A stretch of 64,000 nucleotides of DNA from Bradyrhizobium oligotrophicum S58 (GTDB lineage: Bacteria > Pseudomonadota > Alphaproteobacteria > Rhizobiales > Xanthobacteraceae). Below, piece after piece: positions 8,667 through 17,771 of the stretch; position 1 is the stretch's first letter; each line of letters begins with the position of its first letter. The DNA lies in NCBI RefSeq assembly GCF_000344805.1, contig NC_020453.1, positions 4,869,001-4,933,000 of the forward strand, written 5' to 3'. The position numbers and the translations under genes are program-made. The notes under the pieces are model-generated. The model ran no database searches and was not told where the DNA came from. It saw only the letters and a list, made by a program, of their open reading frames with translations.

Positions 8667-10741
8667 AGCAGACGACAACGCGCGCCTCCCCCCACGCATC
8701 GCAGAAGCAGAGCATGCGGCCTGGCCGCGGCGTTGCGCTGAGCCCGCCACTCGCCGTTCCGCCGGCGGCGCTGCTGCAGGCGCGGCTCGAGATCGGCCCG
8801 GTCGATGATCCTCTCGAGCACGAAGCCGAGACGATGTCGCGGCGGGCCGTCGACGGTCCGCCGCCGGCAAGCGACACGGTCCCGGCATCACTCGGCGCGA
8901 TCTCCTCGCCGGCGCTCGGCCTCCAGCGCCAGGCCGGACCCGGCGGCGCGGGGGCGATGAGCGCGGCGGTCGCACCGCCGATCGTGCACGACGTGCTGGG
9001 GTCGCCCGGGGCACCGCTCGATGCCGCGACCAGAGCTGAAATGGAGCCGCGCTTCGGCCACAGCTTCGAAGCGGTTCGCATTCACACCGATTCACGCGCG
9101 GCGGCATCGGCCCGGGCCGTGGGCGCCCAGGCCTATACCGTTGGCCGCAACGTCGTGTTCGGCAGCGGCCACTATGCACCGCGTTCATCGTCGGGCCGCC
9201 GGCTGCTCGCGCACGAGCTGACGCATGTCACGCAGCAGAGCCGCCAGGGACCGGTGCTGCAACGCCAGCCGGATCCGCCGCTGGAGGCCCGGCTGCAGGT
9301 CATCGAAGAAGGAGGTCCCGCTGCCCAGGCGCGGCTCGACCAGATCCTGCGCACCGGCGGACCGGTGCCCACGACGACGAAGGTGATCGGAGCTGCGATC
9401 ATCGATGTCGAAGGCTACACCGGTCCCAAGGAGATGCGCGCGATCAGCGGCGCCGATTCCGACGCGCTCGGACAGGGCGCCGCAGTGTACCACGCCACCA
9501 GCCCGACCAGCCGCACCTTGTCCGGCACGCGCAGCATCGCCGGCTCCGGTCCCAGGCGCGACTTCCCGTTCCAGCACGTCAACGATGCGGAGATGAAGAT
9601 CTTCGAGGACATCATCGCCCGGCTGCCGAAAGGCGCCAGGGGTACCATCCGTTTCTCGACGATCCGTGTCCGCCAGCTCAATGGCCAGACCGTCTTTGAA
9701 CCTTACCCCGCCTGCTCCGGCTGCATCCGCGCCAGCTTCGAAACCTCCGGAACATTGTCGAAGGTCGATCTCGTGAGCCACGCGCCGGTGCATCCGACCG
9801 GCAACGCCGATCTTGCCGAGACCCCCGGCAGCGGCGGCAGCGGTGGCGGCGGCACGCGCGCGCGGTTCAAGAGCATCGGCATCGGTGTCGGCACCACCGC
9901 GCTATCGATCGGCATCGGACTGCTCAGCTCCTACCTCAAGGCGCGCGTCGATCGGAAGATCGCCGCAGCCCAGATCGATCGCAATCAGGCCAAAGCGCAG
10001 AAAGTGATCGACGAGCAGGCCGATACCATCCTGAAGATGATGCTGACCAGTCCGGAGCAGACGCTCTATGCGCGCGTCATGATGAGCAGCGCGGTGATCT
10101 CGACGATCGAAGCCACCCCCGGTGCCATCGAGCCGACCGTCAGTGATTCCTCACCCATCATCGACCTGACCGGTGTCGGCTTCACGTTCCAGAAGCTGGA
10201 CCCCGAGCTGAGCGACACATTTCAGCAGTTCGGCGGCGGCGGACGTCACTTCACGATGGTTCGCCTGCTCGTCAGCGAAATTCCCCTGGAGACGCCAGCG
10301 ATCGAGGATCTCATCGCCACGGCGAAGGCACGCAAGCTGCCGCTCGACGAGCTTCGCTACTACGTCCTGGGCCGGATGGCCGGGCTGGACCAGAGTGACC
10401 CGAAAAGCTTCGTGGCCTCGGTCAACCGCTGGCAGCACATCCTGGAGCTCATCGATCAGAAAGCCGCCCCGGTTCAGACCACGTCGCCGCCGCCCGCTCC
10501 TGCGCGCCCACCCGCGCAAGCCCATTCTAATCCGCCCAACTACAAGCCGCCCGCGTCCAACGCGAACACGTTCCCGACGGTCCAGCAGCAGACGGGGCCC
10601 CCCTGCCCGAACTGCCACACCCCGAACAAGAGCAAGGATACGTGGAAAGACCTGAGCTTCGGCAACAGCCCGTCGCCTTTCGGCAAGCTTCCGAATGACG
10701 AGGCCACGCGCAAGCTGATGCAGGAGTGGCTTTCGAAATGA
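8663..10741 (+). CDS. eCIS-core (DUF4157) protein with DAE-type deaminase-like domain
   Basis: This 692-residue protein starts at ATG 8663, coupled to the ATPase by ATGA. Residues about 110-190 are an eCIS-core/DUF4157 domain (IVHDVLGSPGAPLD, FGHSFEAVRIHTDSRAAASA) ending in HELTH at 184-188, a zincin-type HExxH motif. Residues about 250-370 resemble a bacterial toxin deaminase of the BURPS668_1122-like kind: HVNDAEMK, with D308-A-E310, and then PYPACSGC, with C351 and C354 as the expected zinc ligands. A Gly/Ser linker and a short hydrophobic stretch (TTALSIGIGLLSSYL) follow. The final 60 residues carry CPNCH at 648-652 and end in WLSK, a module shared with the next gene. Likely role: cargo of the injection system. 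Enzyme activity is inferred from motifs only. Confidence 0.78.
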   Translation: MKQTTTRASPHASQKQSMRPGRGVALSPPLAVPPAALLQARLEIGPVDDPLEHEAETMSRRAVDGPPPASDTVPASLGAISSPALGLQRQAGPGGAGAMSAAVAPPIVHDVLGSPGAPLDAATRAEMEPRFGHSFEAVRIHTDSRAAASARAVGAQAYTVGRNVVFGSGHYAPRSSSGRRLLAHELTHVTQQSRQGPVLQRQPDPPLEARLQVIEEGGPAAQARLDQILRTGGPVPTTTKVIGAAIIDVEGYTGPKEMRAISGADSDALGQGAAVYHATSPTSRTLSGTRSIAGSGPRRDFPFQHVNDAEMKIFEDIIARLPKGARGTIRFSTIRVRQLNGQTVFEPYPACSGCIRASFETSGTLSKVDLVSHAPVHPTGNADLAETPGSGGSGGGGTRARFKSIGIGVGTTALSIGIGLLSSYLKARVDRKIAAAQIDRNQAKAQKVIDEQADTILKMMLTSPEQTLYARVMMSSAVISTIEATPGAIEPTVSDSSPIIDLTGVGFTFQKLDPELSDTFQQFGGGGRHFTMVRLLVSEIPLETPAIEDLIATAKARKLPLDELRYYVLGRMAGLDQSDPKSFVASVNRWQHILELIDQKAAPVQTTSPPPAPARPPAQAHSNPPNYKPPASNANTFPTVQQQTGPPCPNCHTPNKSKDTWKDLSFGNSPSPFGKLPNDEATRKLMQEWLSK

Positions 10742-10799
10742 CGGATCATGTTCGATTTGATCGAGGACCACGCGTACCACGGCAGGACGAGGTACGCCG

Positions 10800-13526
10800 A
10801 TGAAGGCTGCCGCATCGCATAGCGCCGCCAGCCCGCGCGCTGCCAAGGCCGAGCGGCCGGGCACGGGCGTTGCGCTGCAGCCGCCATTACCGCTGCTGCA
10901 GCCCCTGCAGCCGCGGCTCGAGATCGGCGCGGTGGACGATCCTGCCGAGCGCGAAGCCGAGGCGGTCGCGCGCGCAGTCGTCGGCAGCCCGGCAGGCGCC
11001 GTCACGCCGCGGCTGGGCGCCGGCGCGTCGACGCGGCCGACCGCGCTGCAGCGGCAATGTGAATGCGGCGGTACCTGCGCCTCTTGCAGGGAAGACAAGC
11101 TGAGGCGGCAGCCAAGCCAGGGCAGCGATCCATCCACGCAGGCCCGCCTCGCACCGCCGATCGTGCACGACGTCCTGCGCTCGCCCGGCCAGCCGCTCGA
11201 ACGTCCTGCGCGCGCCACCATGGAAAGACGCTTCGGCTCCAGCTTCGCGGGCGTCCGCATCCACAGCGATAGCCGCGCTGCTGCTTCGGCCCGTGCCGTC
11301 GGCGCCCAGGCCTATACGGTCGGCAACAACGTGGTGTTCGGTCATGGACGCTACGCGCCGGCGTCCCGTGCGGGCCAGCACCTGCTCGCGCATGAACTGG
11401 CGCATGTCGTGCAGCAGCGCGGCGAGAGCGCGGTGCTGCGGCGTGCGCCGGACTACAGCAAGATGACGATCGAGGAACTGCGCAAGCTGGTCAGCAGTCA
11501 TGACAAGGCAGCCGTCGAAGCGCTGCAGGATCGCTATGCCGCAATGGGCGATGGCCAGCTCGCGCAATACGCCAAGGGCACTGATGAGCTCGCGATCCAC
11601 GAATATGCCCGGCGCGTGATCACGCCTGCGGACGCCGCCGGCCAAGGCCGCTTCTCCCAGAACGGCATGCAGGACCTGCTGGCCAAAGACATCAAGGCCA
11701 ATCGCACCGGCAGCGGCATCACCCGTGTCGAGCCCAATGCAGTGGCGCCGAACATCGAGGTCGAGGGCGGCACCGTCGGTGCTGCCCGCACCGACATTCC
11801 CGGCCTGGACAACCGCAGCTTCGTCGGCCAGTCGAAGCTGGCGGGCGGGCCGGGCTACAATGCGCAATCCAACTTCCCGCCGCACACCAGTCCGGAGACC
11901 TTGCCGCACACGCACGGCCATGCCGAGCAGCACATCGCCGACCAGCTCGAGGAGGCGCTCGCGAAGATTCCGCGCGACCAGCTCAAGGGCCGCCGCGTCT
12001 GGATGCTGATCGAACAGGAAGTATGCGCAACCTGCGGCCAGGGCGCAACCAACGCCGAGACGGCGGCCGGCGTTCTGAAGAAGCTCAGCCTGAAATATCC
12101 GGAGCTCACCTTCGAGGTTAAAAACCTGCAGAGCAGCAGCCTGACGATCCTGAAAGGATCGGAGACGGCCATCGCCGCCGCCGAAGGCGCGCAGAGTGTG
12201 CCCGGCGCACCGGCCGGCCAGCAGGCTACGTCGGTGCAGGTCGAGACCAAGGTCGAGGTGATCAGCTCCACGCGCAATGCGAATGGCACGACAGTGTCGG
12301 AGGTCAGATACAGCTTCGGCAAGAACCTCGAACAGGTCAACAGCACGGCTCCGGCCGGCGCCAAGGTGCCACAACAGATCACGATCAGGATCACGCAGAA
12401 CGCCGACGGCAGCATCGCTGCTGTCGAGTCGCTGACGGGCGAGCCGCAGGCGCTGGTCGAAGCCCTGGCACAGAAGACGCTCGCCGGCGCCGGTGGCGAG
12501 GCCGCCGGCCTCGAAGGTGCCGCCGAGGGCGCGGCCGCAGCCGCCAACGCCGGGCGCCGCATGGCGCTGCTGTTCAAGGGCCTCAAGATCGGCGGCCTTG
12601 CCGCCTTTACCATCATCACCGGCTATCAGCTCTACACCGCAACGCCGAAGCAGCGCCCGCGCGTGCTGGCCGGCGCGGCCGGCGGTCTGGCCGGCGGCGC
12701 GCTGGGAAGCTACGTGGTCTGCAATCTCATGCTCGACATCGAGACCGCCGGATGGGGCATCCTGATCTGCGGCCTCATCGTCGGCGGCGCAGCCGGCTAT
12801 GCGAGCAGCAAGGGCAGCGAGGCCGCCTATGATGCCGCCACCGAGACCGATCTCGACCGCGCCTACAAGCGGCTTGAAGGCAAGCGGCCGAACGAGATCG
12901 GCATCTACAATATCCTCATCAATCGGATGGGCTCCGACGGCTGCGTCGACGCAGACTTCGTCAACGCGTTCATGCGAGCTTTCCCTGAAGGCGTCTCGGA
13001 CGCCGAGACAGTCCTGATCGCGGCACAGCTTGCCGATGCATCGATCCAGGGCGTGCCACCGGTCGCGCGCCTGCCGGCGCGAACACCGTCCGCCGGCAAG
13101 GATGACGTCTGTCCCTCCTGCCATGGACGGATGCCGAAGGATCTGCCCGGACCGAAGATGACGCTTGGCGAGGTGGAGGCGCTGAATAGGATTCCAACCT
13201 GTTCCAGCGTCACCGGACAGGCGCTGACGGTGCTGCGATCGGCAGTCAAGAACCTGCCGCAGCGGCCGCACAGCCTGCCGGCTCCCGCTCAGCCTCAGCC
13301 CGTTCAGCCGCGCGATCCAAACGCGCACGCCAGCCCGCCGGGCTACAGGCCGCCTGATCCCAACCGCAATGCATTCCCGAGCGTGCAGGAGCAGCTCGGC
13401 ACGGTTTGCCCGAACTGCCATGCGCCGAACCGCGGCAAGGAAATGTGGAAGGATTTCGGTTTCGGCCACGACCCGAAGAATGACGAAGCCACCCGGAAAT
13501 TCCTGCAGGACTGGCTGTCGAAATGA
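10800..13526 (+). CDS. eCIS-core (DUF4157) protein with HAE-type deaminase-like domain and hydrophobic segments
   Basis: This 908-residue protein is a paralogue of the preceding gene over its N-terminal and C-terminal parts. It adds a cysteine cluster (CECGGTCASC, from C87) ahead of the eCIS-core domain, which ends in HELAH at 198-202. A different deaminase-like region follows: THGHAEQHIADQLEEAL with H374-A-E376, then VCATCGQG with C409 and C412, the classic HxE...CxxC zinc site. Residues about 590-680 contain three glycine-rich hydrophobic segments (LKIGGLAAFTIITGY, GAAGGLAGGALGSYV, LICGLIVGGAAGYAS) that could insert into a membrane. The C-terminus has CPNCH at 870-874 and ends in WLSK. The most likely role is a second eCIS cargo. 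Whether it is a toxin or a host modulator is unknown. Confidence 0.78.
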   Translation: MKAAASHSAASPRAAKAERPGTGVALQPPLPLLQPLQPRLEIGAVDDPAEREAEAVARAVVGSPAGAVTPRLGAGASTRPTALQRQCECGGTCASCREDKLRRQPSQGSDPSTQARLAPPIVHDVLRSPGQPLERPARATMERRFGSSFAGVRIHSDSRAAASARAVGAQAYTVGNNVVFGHGRYAPASRAGQHLLAHELAHVVQQRGESAVLRRAPDYSKMTIEELRKLVSSHDKAAVEALQDRYAAMGDGQLAQYAKGTDELAIHEYARRVITPADAAGQGRFSQNGMQDLLAKDIKANRTGSGITRVEPNAVAPNIEVEGGTVGAARTDIPGLDNRSFVGQSKLAGGPGYNAQSNFPPHTSPETLPHTHGHAEQHIADQLEEALAKIPRDQLKGRRVWMLIEQEVCATCGQGATNAETAAGVLKKLSLKYPELTFEVKNLQSSSLTILKGSETAIAAAEGAQSVPGAPAGQQATSVQVETKVEVISSTRNANGTTVSEVRYSFGKNLEQVNSTAPAGAKVPQQITIRITQNADGSIAAVESLTGEPQALVEALAQKTLAGAGGEAAGLEGAAEGAAAAANAGRRMALLFKGLKIGGLAAFTIITGYQLYTATPKQRPRVLAGAAGGLAGGALGSYVVCNLMLDIETAGWGILICGLIVGGAAGYASSKGSEAAYDAATETDLDRAYKRLEGKRPNEIGIYNILINRMGSDGCVDADFVNAFMRAFPEGVSDAETVLIAAQLADASIQGVPPVARLPARTPSAGKDDVCPSCHGRMPKDLPGPKMTLGEVEALNRIPTCSSVTGQALTVLRSAVKNLPQRPHSLPAPAQPQPVQPRDPNAHASPPGYRPPDPNRNAFPSVQEQLGTVCPNCHAPNRGKEMWKDFGFGHDPKNDEATRKFLQDWLSK

Positions 13527-13610
13527 CGCGCCTTGCCAGCCGATCAGCACCACCGAGCTCGTGCGACGACGGATCGATACTGAAAGAACGATTGCCCCGG
13601 GAGAAGACAC

Positions 13611-15320
13611 ATGACGCTCTCATCAGGTGAGTTGGCCCAGATCGTGTGGGCGGAAACCAAGCCTCTGGGCACTGCGCCCGCCGACGGCGGTGGCAGCGTC
13701 AACGGCGTCAGACGGCTGGTCGCGCAGCTCGCGGCGTCAGTCGACGGCGCCGGTTTCGAAAAGCGCGATCAGCTGCCGTCGGTGCAAGACCGCGAACTCG
13801 GCGACACCGTGCGCGCGATCCTGTCGATTGCCGAGGACGCGCGCAGCGCCACCACTCCGCAAAGCCGCATCATCATCTGGGAGGCCGACGGCGAGACGCT
13901 GCGGCTCAACAAGACGACGAGTCCTCCGCCGGCGGCACCGTGGCCCGACCTGCCGGCCGATAAGATCACGCATCAGCTGCATCAGCGGCTCGCAAATGGA
14001 CAGACGGTCGACGTGTTCTCGCGCGATGCCGCCACTGACGCCGGCTCCGGCAGCAATCCGGTGTTCGTCAACGCCATGACCGGCACCGGCGTGCCGGGCG
14101 GCGGCGCGCCGATGGCCGAGCCCCGCGCGGCCTCGAAGGCGATGCCGAAAACCGGCGTGGCGCTGTTCGTCGTTGCGCTCGTGCTGTTCGTGCTGGCGGC
14201 GCTCGGCGCTTATGGCATGGGCGTCGGCGCCCGGCTGTCGCTCGGCCAGTTCGTGCAGAACACGCGCATCGCGCCGGCCGGCACCGGCGACAGCCCCGAT
14301 TGCGCGGTGACGACCACCGAGAAGCCCACCATGCTCGACAGCGCCAAATGGCGTCCCAATTCAGACAAAGCAAAGGACTGCCGCACGCAGTTTGCCGCAG
14401 CCCAGTCCATCGTCGCGTCCGCGCAGTATCCCGACGCCGATGCCAAGCCCGCCGCGAAGGCGGGCCGCAAGGCTACCTGGCCGGAATGGTTCGCCAGCCA
14501 GGCGCTCGGCTGGTCGAGCGCGGTCAATGGCACGATGTCGCTGGTCATCCCGTTCTGTCTCGCTCTGCTCTCGCTCACCATGCTTTTCATCGCCTGCGGC
14601 TTCGGCATCACCGGCCGCGCTCTCGGACCGATCATCGACGAGCGCAACCGCATGAGCCTCACGCTCGCCCAGCTCGCGATGTGGTCGATCATCCTGCTGT
14701 CCGGCCTCCTGATCGGCGGCCTGTTCAACTACGGATTCGGCGGGCTCCTCATTACCGAGTTGCAGCAGCAGGCCGCAGCGGCAGCGGCGGCCAACGAGAC
14801 GCCCAATCCGGCGAAGAGCGCACTCGATGCCTACAATCTCTTCCCGAGTATTCCCTTTTATCTCGGCCTCGTCGGCGGGTTCGCCGTCGCCACGCCGTTC
14901 CTGTCGCGCCTGATCTCGAACTCGACCATCGTCGGCACACCCGATCAGACCGCGCCGGATCCAGCCTCGCCCACGGCGGCCCCGAAATATCTCGCCGACA
15001 AGGCCGGTCCCGACAAGGCGGCGCTGTCCGACATGGTGCTGCAGGAGGTCAAGGGCCGCAGCGACATGGTGGACATCAACAGGATCCAGCACGTGGCCAT
15101 CACCGGCATCCTCGGCATCAGCTATCTCCTGGTGCTGTTCGACGTCATCTCGAACATCGACGCGGTGCGGATCGTCTTCGCCGCGGCCCAGAATGCATCG
15201 GTGCTGACCTCCATGCCGCAGATCGACGGCACTTTCACATCGCTGCTGTTCGTCAGTCACGCCGCCCTGCTCGGCAGCAAGGTCTACGACAAGATGGTGC
15301 CGGCGAAACGGGACGGCTGA
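13611..15320 (+). CDS. Polytopic membrane protein at the end of the eCIS operon
   Basis: This 569-residue protein lies 84 bases after the second effector gene. The first 170 residues are hydrophilic and probably cytosolic, with a compact segment (SRIIIWEADGETLRLNK). Five or six membrane segments follow (for example TGVALFVVALVLFVLAALGA, LVIPFCLALLSLTMLFIACG, LAMWSIILLSGLLIGGLF, ITGILGISYLLVLFDVIS). Two periplasmic or cytoplasmic loops are rich in Ala/Pro, and a pair of cysteines (DCAVTT and DCRTQF) sits in the first loop. I do not recognise the family. As the last gene of the eCIS run it could help release or anchor particles, or protect the producer from cargo, but nothing in the sequence decides between these. 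Confidence 0.65.
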   Translation: MTLSSGELAQIVWAETKPLGTAPADGGGSVNGVRRLVAQLAASVDGAGFEKRDQLPSVQDRELGDTVRAILSIAEDARSATTPQSRIIIWEADGETLRLNKTTSPPPAAPWPDLPADKITHQLHQRLANGQTVDVFSRDAATDAGSGSNPVFVNAMTGTGVPGGGAPMAEPRAASKAMPKTGVALFVVALVLFVLAALGAYGMGVGARLSLGQFVQNTRIAPAGTGDSPDCAVTTTEKPTMLDSAKWRPNSDKAKDCRTQFAAAQSIVASAQYPDADAKPAAKAGRKATWPEWFASQALGWSSAVNGTMSLVIPFCLALLSLTMLFIACGFGITGRALGPIIDERNRMSLTLAQLAMWSIILLSGLLIGGLFNYGFGGLLITELQQQAAAAAAANETPNPAKSALDAYNLFPSIPFYLGLVGGFAVATPFLSRLISNSTIVGTPDQTAPDPASPTAAPKYLADKAGPDKAALSDMVLQEVKGRSDMVDINRIQHVAITGILGISYLLVLFDVISNIDAVRIVFAAAQNASVLTSMPQIDGTFTSLLFVSHAALLGSKVYDKMVPAKRDG

Positions 15321-15536
15321 GCCGCCCCTGCGCAGCGCACAAGTTCAATGAGAGCCGACGGGCAATAATTCGATCGTCACGACACGCGAGGTGAAAAGGC
15401 GTTGGCCGCAAGATCCCGCGGCATGTTCACGCGCGCACACGAACGGCAGCTTGCGGACATGACGTTGCGTAGTCCTGGCGCCCCCGACGCCGGCGTTAAG
15501 CTGTCGGGCAACGATGATGCCGAAGGCCGGTAGCTC

Positions 15537-17771
15537 CTAGCTCGCCGTCGCTTGTGCGCAGTAATCGTGCCAGAACGTCCGATATGCCTTTTCCACATGC
15601 TGCGTGTAGAGTGCACCGTTCCCGGCGGCTGAATTCAGAACCATGGCCGGCAGCGCAGCGCGGAGCGCGGCAAGCTCAGCAGGCCGGGAACAGAATTTGA
15701 GGGCGATGGCGAGATAGCCTTCGTCGTTTTCGGCGACCCACTCGTCGAGACCGACCGCCTTGACGATCGCTCCACCTGCGCGGGCGGCGGGGCCGCTGCC
15801 GAGCTTGGTGACCACGGGCACGCCCATCTGCAACGCCTCCCAGGTCGAGATGCCGCCATTTTGCGGGAACGGATCGAGCGCGATGTCGATATCGGCGAAC
15901 ATCGAAAGATGCTCCGCTCGCCCCGTCTTTCCGACACAACGGACCCTGTCGGCGGCAATACCCTGCGCGACGAAGCGAGCGATCAATCCGTCGCGCAGCA
16001 GCGCATCGCTCATCGAATGATTCTTGACCACGATGATCGAGCCCGGCGTTGCAGCCATCAGCTTCGACCAGAGTCGGAGACACGGCTCGGAAATCTTGTC
16101 GATACGGTTGAACACGCCGAAAGTGACGTGATCGTTGCGAAGCATCGGCAGCGGCGATGCTGGAATGACAGGCGGCGGTTCGATCGTGATGAGCGACGGC
16201 AGGTCGTAGATCTTCTCGGCAAACAGATCCCGGACCGCAGCCGGGATCACCACCGGATCGGCCAGCAGGTAATCCATGACGGGCAGGCCCGTCCCGGTGA
16301 CGCTGCCGACGGCCGAGACCTGGATCGGGGCGGGCTTGCGCGCAAACAGGGTGAGACGGTGGCCGGCGGAATGCCCGGAGAGGTCGACGAGGATGTCGAT
16401 CTTGTCCGCCCTGATCTGATCGGCGAGTTGGTCGTCGCCCAACCGTGAGGCGTCGACCCAGCGATCGACCAGCGAACGGCACAGGTCTGTCTTGGCGTCC
16501 CTCACCGGCGAACAGGAATAGGCAATGATTTCGAATTTCGCGTGATCGTGATGGCGCAGGATTGGTATGAAGGCAAAAGCCGCCGAATGGTCGCGGAAAT
16601 CGGACGATACGTAGCCGACGACAAGTCGCCGGTCGGGGTCGAGATCTCGCTCGCCAAGCGCCAAGCGTGGCAATCGCGAGCCGATCGCCTCCCACCAATA
16701 TCTCCTTTCTGACTGCAGACGTTCCACATCGACGTCGGGCAGGAAATCCAGCGCAAAGATCTTCTTGGTGATCGCGTCCTCATGGTCCGGCTTGATCGCA
16801 AGCGCGCGGTCGTAATGCGCGATCGCCGTCGCGATGTCGCCTTGCATCGCAGAGCAGACGCCGAGCAAGGTCCAGGCACTCTCCGAATTCGGGTTCTGTG
16901 CCAGCATCTTGTTGATGAACGAGTTCGCCAGGGCGATGTTGCCGCTGACGAGTGCCACCGTGGCCTTGCCGCGCAGTGCATCTTCCAGCAGCGGTTCGAG
17001 GGCGAGTGCCGCGTCAAACTCGGCTTCCGCCTCGGCGAACCTGGCCTGCTCCTGATAGACCCGTCCGCGCTGGGCGATCATGGCGGCTGCATTCGGATTG
17101 ATGGCCAACGCGGCATTCAGCGCTGCCAGCGCAGCATCGAAATTCCGCAGGTTCATGCTGACAATGGCCTTGCCAAAAAGGGCCGTCAGCAACCGCGGCT
17201 GCAGCGAGAGCGCGCGATCGAAGCTCTGGCCGGCTTCTTCGTTCCGGCTCGTGAGCAGCAGCGCCATGCCGCGATTGGCATAGGCGTCGCCATAGTCGGG
17301 CTTGAGCGCGATGGCGCGGTCATGCGCTGATATCGCCTCTTCGAAACGGAAGAGGCTCGTCAGTGTATTGCCGAGATTGGTGAGCGCGGTCGGGAAGTTG
17401 GGCTGCAGGGCGATGGCGCGTTCGTAACGGGCGCGGGCCTCCTCATGACGGCCGAGCCGGAGGAGCGACAAGCCAAGATTGGATTGGGCTTCGGCCGAGC
17501 GCGGGTCAACCTCGGCTGCGCGCGTCAAGACGAGCGCCGCCTGGTCGTAATGGCCGCAGTCCCTTTCGGACACGCCGAGCAGATGCAGGGCGCCAAAATG
17601 ATCAGGTAAGTCCTGAAGGATCTGCCGGCACAGCGCTTGAGCCTCCGGATGCCGGCCCTCGCGGTAGGCCTTGACCGCGGTCGGCAACAGGATTTCCGCC
17701 TGCTTCCTGGCCCGCTTCTGCAGCCTTGCGTTCTGAAAGGCCCGCGAGCCGACGCTGCTTTGCAATTGCAA
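15537..17771 (-). CDS. TPR protein with OGT-like (GT41/SPINDLY) glycosyltransferase domain
   Basis: This 744-residue protein has about ten tetratricopeptide repeats over residues 30-350 (for example SAEAQSNLGLSLLRLGRHEE). A C-terminal catalytic region of the O-GlcNAc-transferase/SPINDLY family follows (GYVSSDFRDHSAAFAF, DILVDLSGHSAGHRL, DIALDPFPQNGGISTWEAL, MGVPVVTKLGS). These enzymes move a sugar from a nucleotide-sugar donor to Ser/Thr of proteins in the cytoplasm; the TPR arch selects the acceptor. The usual DPYNGTTTTCEAL pattern is replaced by DPFPQNGGISTWEAL, as in bacterial relatives. The gene converges on the eCIS operon and is transcribed alone. Any link to injection-system proteins is only a matter of position. 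Confidence 0.88.
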   Translation of the reverse strand: MQLQSSVGSRAFQNARLQKRARKQAEILLPTAVKAYREGRHPEAQALCRQILQDLPDHFGALHLLGVSERDCGHYDQAALVLTRAAEVDPRSAEAQSNLGLSLLRLGRHEEARARYERAIALQPNFPTALTNLGNTLTSLFRFEEAISAHDRAIALKPDYGDAYANRGMALLLTSRNEEAGQSFDRALSLQPRLLTALFGKAIVSMNLRNFDAALAALNAALAINPNAAAMIAQRGRVYQEQARFAEAEAEFDAALALEPLLEDALRGKATVALVSGNIALANSFINKMLAQNPNSESAWTLLGVCSAMQGDIATAIAHYDRALAIKPDHEDAITKKIFALDFLPDVDVERLQSERRYWWEAIGSRLPRLALGERDLDPDRRLVVGYVSSDFRDHSAAFAFIPILRHHDHAKFEIIAYSCSPVRDAKTDLCRSLVDRWVDASRLGDDQLADQIRADKIDILVDLSGHSAGHRLTLFARKPAPIQVSAVGSVTGTGLPVMDYLLADPVVIPAAVRDLFAEKIYDLPSLITIEPPPVIPASPLPMLRNDHVTFGVFNRIDKISEPCLRLWSKLMAATPGSIIVVKNHSMSDALLRDGLIARFVAQGIAADRVRCVGKTGRAEHLSMFADIDIALDPFPQNGGISTWEALQMGVPVVTKLGSGPAARAGGAIVKAVGLDEWVAENDEGYLAIALKFCSRPAELAALRAALPAMVLNSAAGNGALYTQHVEKAYRTFWHDYCAQATAS

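Noticed and set aside
10741..10800. Possible small gene or immunity gene between the two eCIS effectors
   Set aside because: The gap is only 58 bases and holds no frame of useful length.
15305..15325. GGACGGC-TGA-GCCGCCC as terminator of the eCIS operon
   Set aside because: The stem has a mismatch, is short and has no T run; too weak to call.
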